Below are positions 7,010-14,939 of a DNA stretch of 44,033 nucleotides, piece after piece (position 1 is the stretch's first letter; every line of letters starts with the position of its first letter). A program made the translations under genes and the position numbers. The stretch comes from a virus. The notes below the pieces were generated by a model that was not told the DNA's origin, searched no databases, and was given only the letters and a program-made list of their open reading frames with translations. The stretch covers positions 1 through 44,033 of IMG/VR virus record IMGVR_UViG_3300048876_000028; one strand, written 5' to 3'.

Positions 7010-8781
7010 AAGCCAGACTGTTCATTATTTGCGGAGCGATTCTAGCCATATCGCTTAGCCTCGGAGGCCAGACCAATACCAGCGCGTTTCTCACGCCCCT
7101 CTTCGGTCTTGGTGCGCCCAGTTCCGGTGCTTGCACTTCTACCAACTTAGGGCAGCTCTATTACGCGACTGCTACGATGCCCTTCCCGCGCTATATATGT
7201 CTGCCGGGCGGTTGGACGCTGCAAGGAAACGCACAGTTCCCGCTCTCTATTCTTGGCGTGCCTGTTCCTCTGGGTTTCACGGATGCGTTTCAGGTGACCG
7301 GCGTCCCTCCCGGCCCCGTTAACGTAAGTTCTCAGCAATCCATACTAAGTGGGCCTCTTGTCTTCGACCACTTTATTCACACAGACAGCACGGCGCTGAA
7401 TGGGTTAACTGCCGAATCTGGAAATTCAACATGGAGCGTGGGGGGTTCAGGAGGCTCGACGATTGCTTCCATTTCCGGAACCCGTTTAATAAACAATGTC
7501 GCGGCCAGCTTGGGTTACGGCTTTTACGCATCACTTGGAAACAGCTCCACCATTGGCGGAGCGCTTCAGCCCGTGACCGAAGTAGGAGTGGTTTATTATC
7601 TCTGTCCATCAACCGCTGGCACATACAATCCTGGCCAACAGGGGGGCGCTCTCATGGCAAACGATGCCGTGGGGGACATTCAAAATATGTTGCATGTAAC
7701 GTTTGGCCCTGAGGGGTGGGTTTTAACCAAATTTGTAGGCGGGGTTACCACACCTTTGTTGACCAATATCTACCCGGCAGAGCCACCAGACTGCATCACA
7801 CCCCGCCAGATGGTCATGAGAATCAACACTGCGGCGGGAACCGTGATGGTCGTTGACCCAACGGGGGCATCGCAATCAGCGACAGACTCGGACATCACAA
7901 ATACGATCAAACCGGTATCGGGTACTTGGGAAATTGTCAGTGCCACAAACTATGTGACTACCCAAATTGGAGAGGTTTGGATGGGTAAGTCGCTAGCTGA
8001 GAAATATGCTAGCCAAGGCTTGAGTGCAACGTCGAGTGACGTAGGTGCTTTGCAAGGCACCTGGGGAACTTCAAGATATGTATATCCCTCCATTACGATT
8101 CCGAATGCGGCGGGGGGAGGCGGGACAGGTTGGTATCGGATTGCTTCTGGGGCAACTCAACTAGGTAGCGAAGATCTGATCGGCACTTTTATTATCTCCG
8201 CCTATGTTCCGGGGACTGGTGGCCAGGTTCTTACTTTTAGAGCGGCCTCGCCACTTGGGGCAGGGTATTCCAACACTGTGGTGCTGGATAACGAACTTAC
8301 CGGGGCAACGCCTATCGATCAAGTAAGAGTCAGCAATGACGGATCGGCCAACGTTGGTCTGGACATCCATCTTAACGCTACTTACACGACCAGCGCGATC
8401 ACCATCAATATGCTTGGTGTTGGCATCTTGACACCGGCTACGGCTTTTCCAGTGGGGGCAACGGCGTACACAAATTCAACTGTGCTTTCCACAACGACCA
8501 CCGGTTACGGTTTTGCTCTGATCCCCATCACTGGACGGACAAATGGGGCCGATGGAGGAACTGCTCAAGCGGCGGGCGCGTGTACATATGATTTTGTTCC
8601 CATGAATGGAACAATAACGTCGGGCATGGCCTTTACGATAAACCCAGAAGCTGATCCCGGCCCGGCAACGTACTACAAAGCTTTCTATTATTCTTCAGCA
8701 GATGCCATCATTTACTGGTGCTCGGCGATTGCGGCAACGCCAAATCCAGTCTTTTACAGAGTGACCGCATCGCTTCCATGA
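7006..8781 (+). CDS. Exported 591-aa structural-like protein in the head region
   Basis: Start is the GTG at 7006, with AAGGAG five bases upstream; it overlaps the portal stop by four bases. Residues 1-21 form a signal peptide (KARLFIICGAILAISLSL). A short module follows with C43, N-x-G-Q and a GW near 69-70, also seen in the 790-aa protein at 28145. The remainder is Gly/Ser/Thr-rich and beta-type: residues ~120-350 resemble a concanavalin/LamG-like lectin fold, and the C-terminal third resembles phage fibre repeats. Its place between portal and protease is odd for a fibre. It may be a decoration, adhesin or secreted glycan-binding protein; fold and role are inference. Confidence 0.7.
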   Translation: MKARLFIICGAILAISLSLGGQTNTSAFLTPLFGLGAPSSGACTSTNLGQLYYATATMPFPRYICLPGGWTLQGNAQFPLSILGVPVPLGFTDAFQVTGVPPGPVNVSSQQSILSGPLVFDHFIHTDSTALNGLTAESGNSTWSVGGSGGSTIASISGTRLINNVAASLGYGFYASLGNSSTIGGALQPVTEVGVVYYLCPSTAGTYNPGQQGGALMANDAVGDIQNMLHVTFGPEGWVLTKFVGGVTTPLLTNIYPAEPPDCITPRQMVMRINTAAGTVMVVDPTGASQSATDSDITNTIKPVSGTWEIVSATNYVTTQIGEVWMGKSLAEKYASQGLSATSSDVGALQGTWGTSRYVYPSITIPNAAGGGGTGWYRIASGATQLGSEDLIGTFIISAYVPGTGGQVLTFRAASPLGAGYSNTVVLDNELTGATPIDQVRVSNDGSANVGLDIHLNATYTTSAITINMLGVGILTPATAFPVGATAYTNSTVLSTTTTGYGFALIPITGRTNGADGGTAQAAGACTYDFVPMNGTITSGMAFTINPEADPGPATYYKAFYYSSADAIIYWCSAIAATPNPVFYRVTASLP

Positions 8782-8987
8782 TCCGTTTCTGGAAGGGCCT
8801 CAACAAAGTCGAGACCTGCGGCGCTGAAATGAAGCTTGGGATTCTTATCCCGCATGGCGTGCGCTGCGAAAAGGCTCCGAATCATCTGGGTGCTCATGCA
8901 TGCGGCTCGCACATGTGGACTCGTACCCGCGAAGAGATGCAGGCGCACATCACTGAACTCAATCAACCTCAGAGGGATGATCTATGA
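8778..8987 (+). CDS. Hypothetical Cys/His-rich small protein
   Basis: 69 aa, ATG 8778 overlapping the previous stop (ATGA). Cysteines and histidines are spaced as C..C-x7-H-x3-C (CGAEMK, RCEKAPNHLGAHAC), possibly binding zinc. Its stop overlaps the ATG of the next tiny gene, so it is part of a coupled string leading to the protease. The family is unknown. Similar Cys/His small ORFs occur elsewhere in this window (1-222, 34117-34290, 41670-41855). Confidence 0.6.
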   Translation: MIRFWKGLNKVETCGAEMKLGILIPHGVRCEKAPNHLGAHACGSHMWTRTREEMQAHITELNQPQRDDL

Positions 8988-9112
8988 CGGTGATGAAGCG
9001 GCTGATTAGGTTTCTAGATTGGCTTTTTCTTGATCGCCGCGCGCGCAGAATTTCCGGGCCTTATGGCTCAAGCCGCTTGGTTTATTTCGGGGAAGAGGGC
9101 TGGGATGATTAA
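8984..9112 (+). CDS. Hypothetical 42-aa basic peptide coupled to the protease gene
   Basis: ATG at 8984 overlaps the previous stop by four bases and follows GAGGG. The ORF ends at 9112, eight bases inside the protease gene. The product starts with a basic amphipathic helix (MKRLIRFLDWLFLDRRARR) and ends EEGWDD. It may be a true small protein or mainly a translational bridge that sets protease expression. The coupling at both ends is the only support. Confidence 0.4.
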   Translation: MTVMKRLIRFLDWLFLDRRARRISGPYGSSRLVYFGEEGWDD

Positions 9113-10268
9113 TCAGGTGAAGCGGCTGTTCTTGCAGATCTCGAAGGTCGATGAGGAGAAGCGCACCGTCACTGGAATTGGTGCTTCAGAAGCTCTCGAC
9201 GCTGAAGGCGAGATTTTCGATTATGCGAGTTCGAAGCCCTACATCGAAGCATGGTCTGCCGGTGCATTTGTGCGCAGCCAGGGCAAGAGTTACGGCAACA
9301 TCCGCGAGATGCATCAGCTTTCAGCGGTCGGCAAGCTGTCAGAGCCAGTCGTTTTCGATGACGCTCAAAAGCTCGTAATTCTTACTTCCTTCATTTCTGA
9401 CGATGCGGCTTGGACGAAGTGCCTCGACGGAACATACACCGGTTTCTCGATCTGCGGTCCGGTCATTGGCGACAAGTGGAGCGACCCCGACGTTTCAGGA
9501 GCGAAGCGCTTTACCTGCTCGCCGATTGAATGGTCAGTCTGCGATCTACCTTGCAATGAAACTGCAGTCTTCACCGCCGTCAAAGCTGGTGGCGCATCAG
9601 AGCAACGCAAATTCAAGACGGCGACTGCCGTAGAAAAGGAGCCCATCGTGGCTAAAAATACTGAAGTCGTCGTGGAGAAGGCTGGCACCAAAGGACTCGA
9701 TGCCATCTCGAAGTGCATGAAGGCGCTCAACAGTGTCTCCGGCTGCATGGATGGCAAATGTGAGCATGGTGGAATCCATGAGTGCGCGGAAGCTATCTCG
9801 AAAGCTCACAAAACCGCATCCGCCGCGATGAACCATTTCGCCGATGACAGCGATGAAGATTCTGAGGGTAAAAAGCCCTCGGAGAAAGCGGCCATCGTGC
9901 CGAAACTCAAGGGCGCGAGCCCGGAAACCGGAGAACAACTCATGAATGAAACCGAGAAGGCACAGCTCGCAAAGGCCCAGGAAGATGCGGCTGCCAGCCT
10001 GACACTTGCAAAGGAAACCAATGAGGCCGTTAAAGCGCTTGGCGAATCTTTCGTCAAGGGCTTTGAGGGCATCGCAAAAGCTCTCGGCAGCGAACCAGTT
10101 GCCCTGAAGAGCGCAGGCGCGGGAGCGCTTGCAGTGGTCACCAAGGAAGGCGAAGGCGGCAAGAAAGATGAAGTAGCCGTCGACCCCAAGGACCCTGCCT
10201 CGATCGCGAAGTCGATCCTATCCAAGCCGAAGGCGATTGCAGCAAACGAGCTTAATATCGGCCGGTAA
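9105..10268 (+). CDS. Prohead protease (XkdF-like serine protease) with scaffold-like tail
   Basis: 387 aa from ATG 9105 (GAAGAGGG upstream). Residues ~1-170 match XkdF-type phage proteases: GEIFDY, then KSYGNIREMHQLSAVGK with the likely catalytic His70, and YTGFSICG with the likely nucleophile Ser115. From ~190 the protein becomes lysine/glutamate/alanine-rich and helical with a short cysteine cluster (KCMKALNSVSGCMDGKC), as expected for a scaffold fused to its protease. During head maturation it would assemble inside the prohead, shape the shell and then degrade itself and the scaffold. No separate scaffold gene is visible, supporting the fusion. The capsid gene follows after 122 bases. Confidence 0.8.
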   Translation: MINQVKRLFLQISKVDEEKRTVTGIGASEALDAEGEIFDYASSKPYIEAWSAGAFVRSQGKSYGNIREMHQLSAVGKLSEPVVFDDAQKLVILTSFISDDAAWTKCLDGTYTGFSICGPVIGDKWSDPDVSGAKRFTCSPIEWSVCDLPCNETAVFTAVKAGGASEQRKFKTATAVEKEPIVAKNTEVVVEKAGTKGLDAISKCMKALNSVSGCMDGKCEHGGIHECAEAISKAHKTASAAMNHFADDSDEDSEGKKPSEKAAIVPKLKGASPETGEQLMNETEKAQLAKAQEDAAASLTLAKETNEAVKALGESFVKGFEGIAKALGSEPVALKSAGAGALAVVTKEGEGGKKDEVAVDPKDPASIAKSILSKPKAIAANELNIGR

Positions 10269-10288
10269 CTCCCGGTAACCAGTCTCAT

Positions 10289-10310
10289 CCGGGCGTCATT
10301 CGGCGCCCGG
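10289..10310 (+). other. Hairpin between protease and capsid genes
   Basis: CCGGGCG (10289-10295) pairs with CGCCCGG (10304-10310), leaving an 8-base loop, followed by TTCGTATTT. The T-run is weak, so this may be a partial terminator or an mRNA-processing stem that separates low protease from high capsid expression. Confidence 0.45.
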
Positions 10311-10390
10311 TTCGTATTTGCGTTGGCGCGCGACTCCACCTCTCAAAAACAAGACCTCCCGGCCTAAACAGCCGTGGGCCTAGGAGAAAC

Positions 10391-11884
10391 ATGAATTACA
10401 CCGATCGGATTGAGGAAATTATCGCCAAGGCCAACGGCTCGCTGATGGCCTCGAAGGCCTCCATCTCCACTTCCACCGGGATCGTTGCATACGATCTGGA
10501 ACCGCTCCTGAAGCAGGTTTATCCGGTGCTCACCCCGTTTCGCAACAAATATCTGCCTCGCCGCGTATCGACAAAGGGCGGCACAAGCTTCAATGCGAAA
10601 CTACTGACCTCGATCAGCCCCGTATCTGGCGGCATTGGCATCCTCGAAGGCAAGCGCGGTCGCGACGTGTCGCTCACTGAGCAGGACGTTGCGGTGTCTT
10701 ACCGCACGGTCGGCCAGGACGGCTCGACCACCTTTGAAGGTGAGGATGCAGCCGACAGCTTCGATGACGCGCGTGCGGTTCTCATGACCACACTCCTGAA
10801 TTCGAACCTGATGGAAGAAGAGCAGCTTGCACTGTTCGGCAACGGCGGCAACATTATGCGCGCCGGCGGCTCTGCGCAGACCGCGCTCGGTACCAGCCCC
10901 ACTCCGGTGCTGACCAACAATGCGGGCGGAGTTGGGACAGTCGCAGCGGCTACCTACAACGTCTGGTGCGTGGCGCTGACCTATCAAGGCGTGCGCAATT
11001 CAAGCGTCGTGAACGGTGTTGCCGGTCAGTTCACGGTGACCACCAATGATGGTGCTTCGCAGACCATCAACGGCGGCAACTCTGCGGTCTCTGCTGCTTC
11101 GAACGCCATCACGCTTGGCGGTGTCGGCTCACTTGCTGCCACGGTTCAGGCGGTTCGCGGTGCTTTCGGCTATGCGTGGTTTGTCGGAACGTCAAAGGCA
11201 GCAGCAGCTCTGGCTGCAATCACCTCCGTCAACTCGATGGTGTTGCTTGCGCCCGCAGCTGGCACGCAGCTCGCGAACGATGCCAAAGTGGCAACCGACT
11301 TCTCAATCGACAGCTATGTCTATGACGGATTGTTCACGCAGACCGCGCAGTCGAACTCCGGTGCCTATTGGAATTCTCTCGACGGGGCAAATCTGACCTC
11401 GAACGGAGCAGCCGGCATCACCCAGATCGACTTGGCGCTGATCAACATGTATCAGCGCTTCAAGCTCGATCCGGACCTCATCTATACGGATGCCGGCACT
11501 TCCACCTTCGCGAACTTCCGCGTGATCTCCGGTGGCGGCGCTCCATTGTTCCGCTTCAACCTCGACGCCAAGTCGGGCGGAGTGGATGTGATTGCCAATG
11601 CCACAGCGGGCTCGTACATCAACCCCATCACAAAGAAGATCATCAAGCTCGAAGTGCATCCGTTCTTCCCGGTCGGGACTATCGGATTTATTTCGACTTC
11701 TCTGCCTTACACCACGCCAAACGTGCCGATTCCCTACCGCCTGCAGTCACGCAGCCGGGACTGGACCGAATACGAGTGGCCGTTGGTCACCCGCACCCGC
11801 GGGCGTGGGCAGTATGGGTCTTTTGGCTTGATCAACTACGTTCCATGGTCGCAAGCCCTGATTCAGAACGTCGGGCAGGCCTAA
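10391..11884 (+). CDS. Major capsid protein with inserted Ig-like domain
   Basis: 497 aa, strong AGGAG site before the ATG. The N-terminal part (helix, then FRNKYLPRRVSTKGGTSFNAKLLTSI) and the C-terminal part (ALINMYQRFKLDPDLIYTDAG, then the strand-rich end) fit an HK97-like capsid fold that does not rely on a cleaved delta domain. Residues ~186-300 form a Gly/Ala/Thr/Ser-rich beta insertion (VWCVALTYQGVRNS, TVQAVRGAFGYAWFVG) looking like an immunoglobulin or FN3 domain that would project from the capsomer. Position after the protease and the isolated, strongly initiated gene with hairpins on both sides support its being the most abundant virion protein. Assignment rests on context plus pattern. 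Confidence 0.85.
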   Translation: MNYTDRIEEIIAKANGSLMASKASISTSTGIVAYDLEPLLKQVYPVLTPFRNKYLPRRVSTKGGTSFNAKLLTSISPVSGGIGILEGKRGRDVSLTEQDVAVSYRTVGQDGSTTFEGEDAADSFDDARAVLMTTLLNSNLMEEEQLALFGNGGNIMRAGGSAQTALGTSPTPVLTNNAGGVGTVAAATYNVWCVALTYQGVRNSSVVNGVAGQFTVTTNDGASQTINGGNSAVSAASNAITLGGVGSLAATVQAVRGAFGYAWFVGTSKAAAALAAITSVNSMVLLAPAAGTQLANDAKVATDFSIDSYVYDGLFTQTAQSNSGAYWNSLDGANLTSNGAAGITQIDLALINMYQRFKLDPDLIYTDAGTSTFANFRVISGGGAPLFRFNLDAKSGGVDVIANATAGSYINPITKKIIKLEVHPFFPVGTIGFISTSLPYTTPNVPIPYRLQSRSRDWTEYEWPLVTRTRGRGQYGSFGLINYVPWSQALIQNVGQA

Positions 11885-11890
11885 CGAAGT

Positions 11891-11922
11891 TTGGACCGCG
11901 CCTCGCGCCGGGATCGGTCCAA
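11891..11922 (+). other. First hairpin after the capsid gene
   Basis: TTGGACC (11891-11897) and GGTCCAA (11916-11922) are perfect 7-base arms around an 18-base GC-rich loop, starting seven bases after the capsid stop. No T-run follows, so it is more likely an mRNA-protecting or processing stem than a terminator. Confidence 0.45.
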
Positions 11923-11928
11923 GCAAAG

Positions 11929-11963
11929 CTGCCGGGGACATCTTCCTCCGGTGTTCTCGGCAG
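11929..11963 (+). other. Second, longer hairpin after the capsid gene
   Basis: CTGCCGGGGACA (11929-11940) pairs along 12 bases with TGTTCTCGGCAG (11952-11963), counting two G-U pairs, around an 11-base loop. It stands just before the ribosome site of the connector gene and lacks a T-run. Together with the first hairpin it probably stabilises capsid mRNA or dampens read-through. Confidence 0.45.
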
Positions 11964-11983
11964 TGTAACGCGCGGAGGCATAA

Positions 11984-12529
11984 ATGGCAGATCTCACCAC
12001 GCTCGCAAACGTCAAGCAGGACGCAGTTATTGTTGAAACCGCGAACGATGCGCAACTTTCGCGACTCATTACCGAAATCTCAACGTGGTTTCTGAATGAG
12101 GCCAACCGCGGCGCGCTCGTCACTGCCACGTATACCGAGAACCGCAACGGTCAGGGCGGCGATTCGATCTTGCCAGCTTATTTTCCAGTAACCGCGGTTT
12201 CAAGCATTGTCGTCAGCGGTGTGACGATTGCTTCGACAGGGTTCGTTTTTGACGCGCTCGCGATCTATCTGACTGGCTGCTATCGCTTCATCAAGGGCAG
12301 GCAGAACGTTCAATTGAACTATACGGCCGGCTTTGCAAATATCCCCGCTGACGTCGAGCGGGCGGTCATTGATCAAGTCATTTTCAGCTTCCGCCGTTTG
12401 CCAAAGCTGGGCACGATTACCCAGCAGATGCAAGGTGTCACAACTGCACAGTTTTCACAGAAAGACATCGCGCCGGGCGTTTTGACGGTCCTCAATAATT
12501 ACAAAAATCATGCTTTGGTCGGCCTGTGA
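11984..12529 (+). CDS. Head-tail connector (gp6-like adaptor)
   Basis: 181 aa, with GGAGG upstream of the ATG. The N-terminus has the helical pattern of gp6-like adaptors (LTTLANVKQDAVIVETANDAQLSRLITEISTWFLNEANR), followed by beta strands and a C-terminal helix (IPADVERAVIDQVIFSFRRL). These proteins form a ring under the portal and receive the tail. Position directly after the capsid gene and before the neck and tail-terminator genes is canonical. Confidence 0.75.
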   Translation: MADLTTLANVKQDAVIVETANDAQLSRLITEISTWFLNEANRGALVTATYTENRNGQGGDSILPAYFPVTAVSSIVVSGVTIASTGFVFDALAIYLTGCYRFIKGRQNVQLNYTAGFANIPADVERAVIDQVIFSFRRLPKLGTITQQMQGVTTAQFSQKDIAPGVLTVLNNYKNHALVGL

Positions 12530-13017
12530 GGGTCGATTACACGATCGTAGGCGTGCAGGAATCTGCCGATAAGTTTGAAGGTGGCTATTACCGCATGTAC
12601 GCAGCGGCTGCCACCGAAATGAAAGCCCAGATGCTGGGGCTCAGAAATTACGCCGTCACCACTACCATGCACGGCCAAGTGATCAATCAGCGGACCGGCA
12701 ACCTTGTCCGCAACGTCATCAGCGAAACCGAAGAGCAGGGAACCTCAATCGTTGGGCGCGTTGGAGTTCCGACGTCAAACACTGCTCCTTATGCGCGGAT
12801 TCTCGAACTCGGCGGCCAAACCCGCGCACACATCATTGAGGCAGTGAACGCAAAGACTTTGGCCTTCACTATGGGCGGCGTGACGATGTTTAGGCGCCAA
12901 GTCAATCATCCGGGCTCAAAGTTTCCGGCTCGGCCTTATCTGGCTATTGCGCGTGACGCCATGATTGGCGAAATTCGGGCAGGCCTGGCAAGAGCAATGG
13001 AGGCAGCCAAGCCATGA
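12526..13017 (+). CDS. HK97 gp10-like neck / tail-completion protein
   Basis: 163 aa, GTG start overlapping the previous stop (GTGA). The segment TGNLVRNVISETEEQGTSIVGRVGV, then APYARILELGG, ending in PARPYLAIARDAM, follows the pattern of HK97 gp10-type proteins (a hydrophobic helix, RTGxL, Y-x-x-xLExGg, RPfl). It would complete the neck between connector and tail terminator. It shares a four-base ATGA overlap with the next gene. Confidence 0.75.
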   Translation: MRVDYTIVGVQESADKFEGGYYRMYAAAATEMKAQMLGLRNYAVTTTMHGQVINQRTGNLVRNVISETEEQGTSIVGRVGVPTSNTAPYARILELGGQTRAHIIEAVNAKTLAFTMGGVTMFRRQVNHPGSKFPARPYLAIARDAMIGEIRAGLARAMEAAKP

Positions 13018-13529
13018 ATCCAGTCGGCCAGGTGAGGGATCTCGAAGCAATTTACGCGCAGCTGTTCATTCTAGTGAACGCCAACCAGCCTCAATGGCTC
13101 GGCGAAGACGGGAATCAACATACGTTTCAGGCCATCAGCCGGGTACCAAAAACGCTGGATCAGTTGGCGCAAGGCGAATTACCGGTTCTCTTCCAGGAAG
13201 AGCTGCCGTTTGAGATGCATCCGGCAGTGCCTACCATCGGCGGCCGGTATCAGTACAAGCTTCGCGTCGATCTCGTGATGGTTCTCGCGAATAACGGCGC
13301 GCCGCAAGTCGTTGGATCGGAAATCACCCTTCCGACCCGCGAGTTGAACCGGGCGATTGTGGCAGTCCTCGAAGCAATCGCTCCTCCGTACCCTGGCGCA
13401 AAGCAGACGCTCGGCGGACTGGTCGATTCGGCCTATGTCGAGGGTAAAGTCGAGCGCACTGTCGGGCTGCCTGGCGACGGGATGCAGCTCAGTGTGGGGA
13501 TTATCCCCGTGAACATTCTGACAATCTGA
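13014..13529 (+). CDS. Tail terminator-like protein
   Basis: 171 aa, ATG overlapping the neck gene stop. Predicted mixed alpha/beta: an N-terminal helix (VRDLEAIYAQLFILVNA), central strands (YKLRVDLVMVLANN), a helix (ELNRAIVAVLEAIA) and a C-terminal strand that includes a repeated 'VGLPGDGMQLSVGIIPV' edge. This matches the size and layout of tail terminators (lambda gpU / HK97 gp11 type), which cap the tail tube when length is reached. The call rests mostly on gene order between neck and tube genes. Confidence 0.65.
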   Translation: MNPVGQVRDLEAIYAQLFILVNANQPQWLGEDGNQHTFQAISRVPKTLDQLAQGELPVLFQEELPFEMHPAVPTIGGRYQYKLRVDLVMVLANNGAPQVVGSEITLPTRELNRAIVAVLEAIAPPYPGAKQTLGGLVDSAYVEGKVERTVGLPGDGMQLSVGIIPVNILTI

Positions 13530-13541
13530 AGGAGCATCCCA

Positions 13542-14276
13542 ATGAATCTTTTTGCAGCAGGCTTTATGGTCGGCAAAGCAGCCGCCACCACCGCCAACCC
13601 CAACCCCACACCCCGCAAGTTCGGGCAGCTTCAGGAAGCCACCTTCGACGATTCCTTCGATAACAAGGATTTGATGTCGACTGGCTCTTCGCCGCTGCGC
13701 AACTTCCGGGGCCAGCGCAAAACGGAAATCAAAGCCAAGTTCGCCCGCATCAACTTATCACTTTTTTCTGATATGTACTACGGCGGAACGGTGAACACCG
13801 GGGCAACGCTCTCGGTTTTCAACGAAGTCGCGACTGTGCCTACGACTCCCTTCCAAGTGACGGTCGCGAATTCGGCGACGTTCACGGAGGATCAGGGCGT
13901 CGACTACGCTGCTACCGGCCAACCGCTAAAGTTGGTGGCAACCTCTCCAACGATCGGTCAGTACTCGGTTGCGGCGGGCGTCTATACCTTCGCCACGGCC
14001 GACGCGGCAGCAGTCGTGCTGATCACCTATAGCTACACCATCACGACCGGCCAGACGGTCAGCGTACCGACGTCCCTCCAGAGCGAAGCGCCCTATTTTG
14101 AGGTAATTCTGTCCAATCCCACAGACGGCGGATACCAGCGCCGCTGCTTCCGCTGCTCCTCGAACAAGCTCAGTTTGGCATTCAAGCAGGGCGAGATCGT
14201 TTACCCGGACTTCGACATGAAGGTGTACGACCCAGGAACCGGCGTGCTCTACGTCGATAACCTCGCAACGCCATAG
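13542..14276 (+). CDS. Major tail tube protein
   Basis: 244 aa, AAGGAG before the ATG. N-terminus begins with a loop region (ATTANPNPTPRKFGQLQEATFDDSFDNKDLMST), followed by the strand pattern KTEIKAKFARINLSLFSDMYYGG, which fits tail-tube subunits that compare themselves against a target property. The middle (TVANSATFTEDQGVDYAATGQPL) looks like an Ig-like addition, and the C-terminus is beta-rich with two nearby cysteines (RRCFRCSS). It polymerises around the tape measure. Gene order supports it: terminator before, chaperone and tape measure after. Confidence 0.78.
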   Translation: MNLFAAGFMVGKAAATTANPNPTPRKFGQLQEATFDDSFDNKDLMSTGSSPLRNFRGQRKTEIKAKFARINLSLFSDMYYGGTVNTGATLSVFNEVATVPTTPFQVTVANSATFTEDQGVDYAATGQPLKLVATSPTIGQYSVAAGVYTFATADAAAVVLITYSYTITTGQTVSVPTSLQSEAPYFEVILSNPTDGGYQRRCFRCSSNKLSLAFKQGEIVYPDFDMKVYDPGTGVLYVDNLATP

Positions 14277-14298
14277 TGGCAATTTGGCTGTAATTTTA

Positions 14299-14320
14299 GG
14301 GAATTACATACTTGACTCCC
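14299..14320 (+). repeat. 22-bp palindromic motif, copy 1
   Basis: Form GGGAnTTA, six bases, TrAnTCCC. It lies directly before the AAAGGAG ribosome site of the small gene at 14342. It matches the reverse complement of copy 2 (14584-14605) at 20 of 22 positions and copy 3 (42849-42870) at 19 of 22. Confidence 0.6.
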
Positions 14321-14341
14321 TCGGGAGCAAAGGAGAATGAC

Positions 14342-14584
14342 ATGCACTATCGTAATGGACGTGAAGCGAAGAACGGCGACAGGATCGTCAAGTTAGAAGG
14401 CGGAACGGTTGTATCTTTTGGTGTCCTCCACAGCGCGACACCGGGGAACGACTACTGCAACGGGAATATCGCGGCTATTCAGCCTCCCAATGACTACGCA
14501 TGTATGTGTGACTGCTTGCACATCGACGACGTATCTGAAATCCTCGCGGAAAAAGGCTTAGACAAGCGTCCCGAGGGCAAATAG
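14342..14584 (+). CDS. Small cassette protein between tail tube and tail chaperone
   Basis: 80 aa. The ATG at 14342 is chosen because AGGAG lies six bases upstream; a TTG at 14312 would start inside the 22-bp motif. The N-terminus (HYRNGREAKNGDRIVKLEGGTVVSFGVL) suggests a small beta-barrel, and the middle has clustered cysteines (DYCNGNIA, CMCDCLHIDD). Orphan genes are rare between tail tube and chaperone, and this one is bracketed by inverted copies of the 22-bp motif, so it behaves like a moron or independently acquired cassette. Function is unknown. Confidence 0.65.
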   Translation: MHYRNGREAKNGDRIVKLEGGTVVSFGVLHSATPGNDYCNGNIAAIQPPNDYACMCDCLHIDDVSEILAEKGLDKRPEGK

Positions 14585-14605
14585 GGAGTCAAGTATATAA
14601 GTCCC
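14584..14605 (-). repeat. 22-bp palindromic motif, copy 2 (inverted)
   Basis: Begins on the last base of the TAG stop of the 14342 gene. Its reverse complement agrees with copy 1 at 20 of 22 positions, including a perfect 14-base inverted match (14308-14321 against 14583-14596). Confidence 0.6.
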
Positions 14606-14609
14606 TTTT

Positions 14610-14643
14610 ATTACCTCCGGGCGGTAATCAAATTCCGCCCGGA
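14610..14643 (+). promoter_or_regulatory. Two competing stems ahead of the tail chaperone gene
   Basis: Stem 1 pairs ATTACC (14610-14615) with GGTAAT (14623-14628). Stem 2 pairs TCCGGGCGG (14616-14624) with CCGCCCGGA (14635-14643), nine perfect bases. They share GG at 14623-14624 and cannot form together. No T-run follows stem 2, so an intrinsic terminator is unlikely; an attenuator-like or processing element is possible. Confidence 0.4.
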
Positions 14644-14666
14644 TTCGCAAATCGGAGGCGCGCGAC

Positions 14667-14939
14667 ATGAAAGAAGTCACTCTCTCAACCGGGCAGATGG
14701 TCAAGATCGAGCCGCTCACGATCAAACAGGTCCGAAACATGGACGCTCTCGTAGCGGCTGAAAAGCACATTGACGCTACGGTCGGTGCCTGCGTCGATGC
14801 TATCCACAACGCCGGAGGCGGTATCACTATTGATGATTTTGAATCTTCCTACTTCATCCCTGATGTCAATGAACTCTACCGGACGGTCGCAGAGATCACC
14901 GGAATCACGTTGTTGGGGGAAGCGAAGGCGAACGGCTAG
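14667..14939 (+). CDS. Tail assembly chaperone, short form (gpG-like)
   Basis: 90 aa, GGAGG before the ATG. A short helical protein (EPLTIKQVRNMDALVAAEKHI) with an acidic C-terminal half (DDFESSYFIPDVNELYRTVAEITG). It sits between tail tube and tape measure, where siphoviruses place the gpG/gpGT pair. It would bind the tape measure before tube polymerisation. The last codons contain TTG-GGG-GAA, where a -1 slip gives the longer form described in the next entry. Confidence 0.75.
   Translation: MKEVTLSTGQMVKIEPLTIKQVRNMDALVAAEKHIDATVGACVDAIHNAGGGITIDDFESSYFIPDVNELYRTVAEITGITLLGEAKANG

Noticed and set aside
14312-14317. TTGACT inside motif copy 1 as a -35 promoter box
   Set aside because: No acceptable -10 box lies 15-19 bases downstream, where the ribosome site is.
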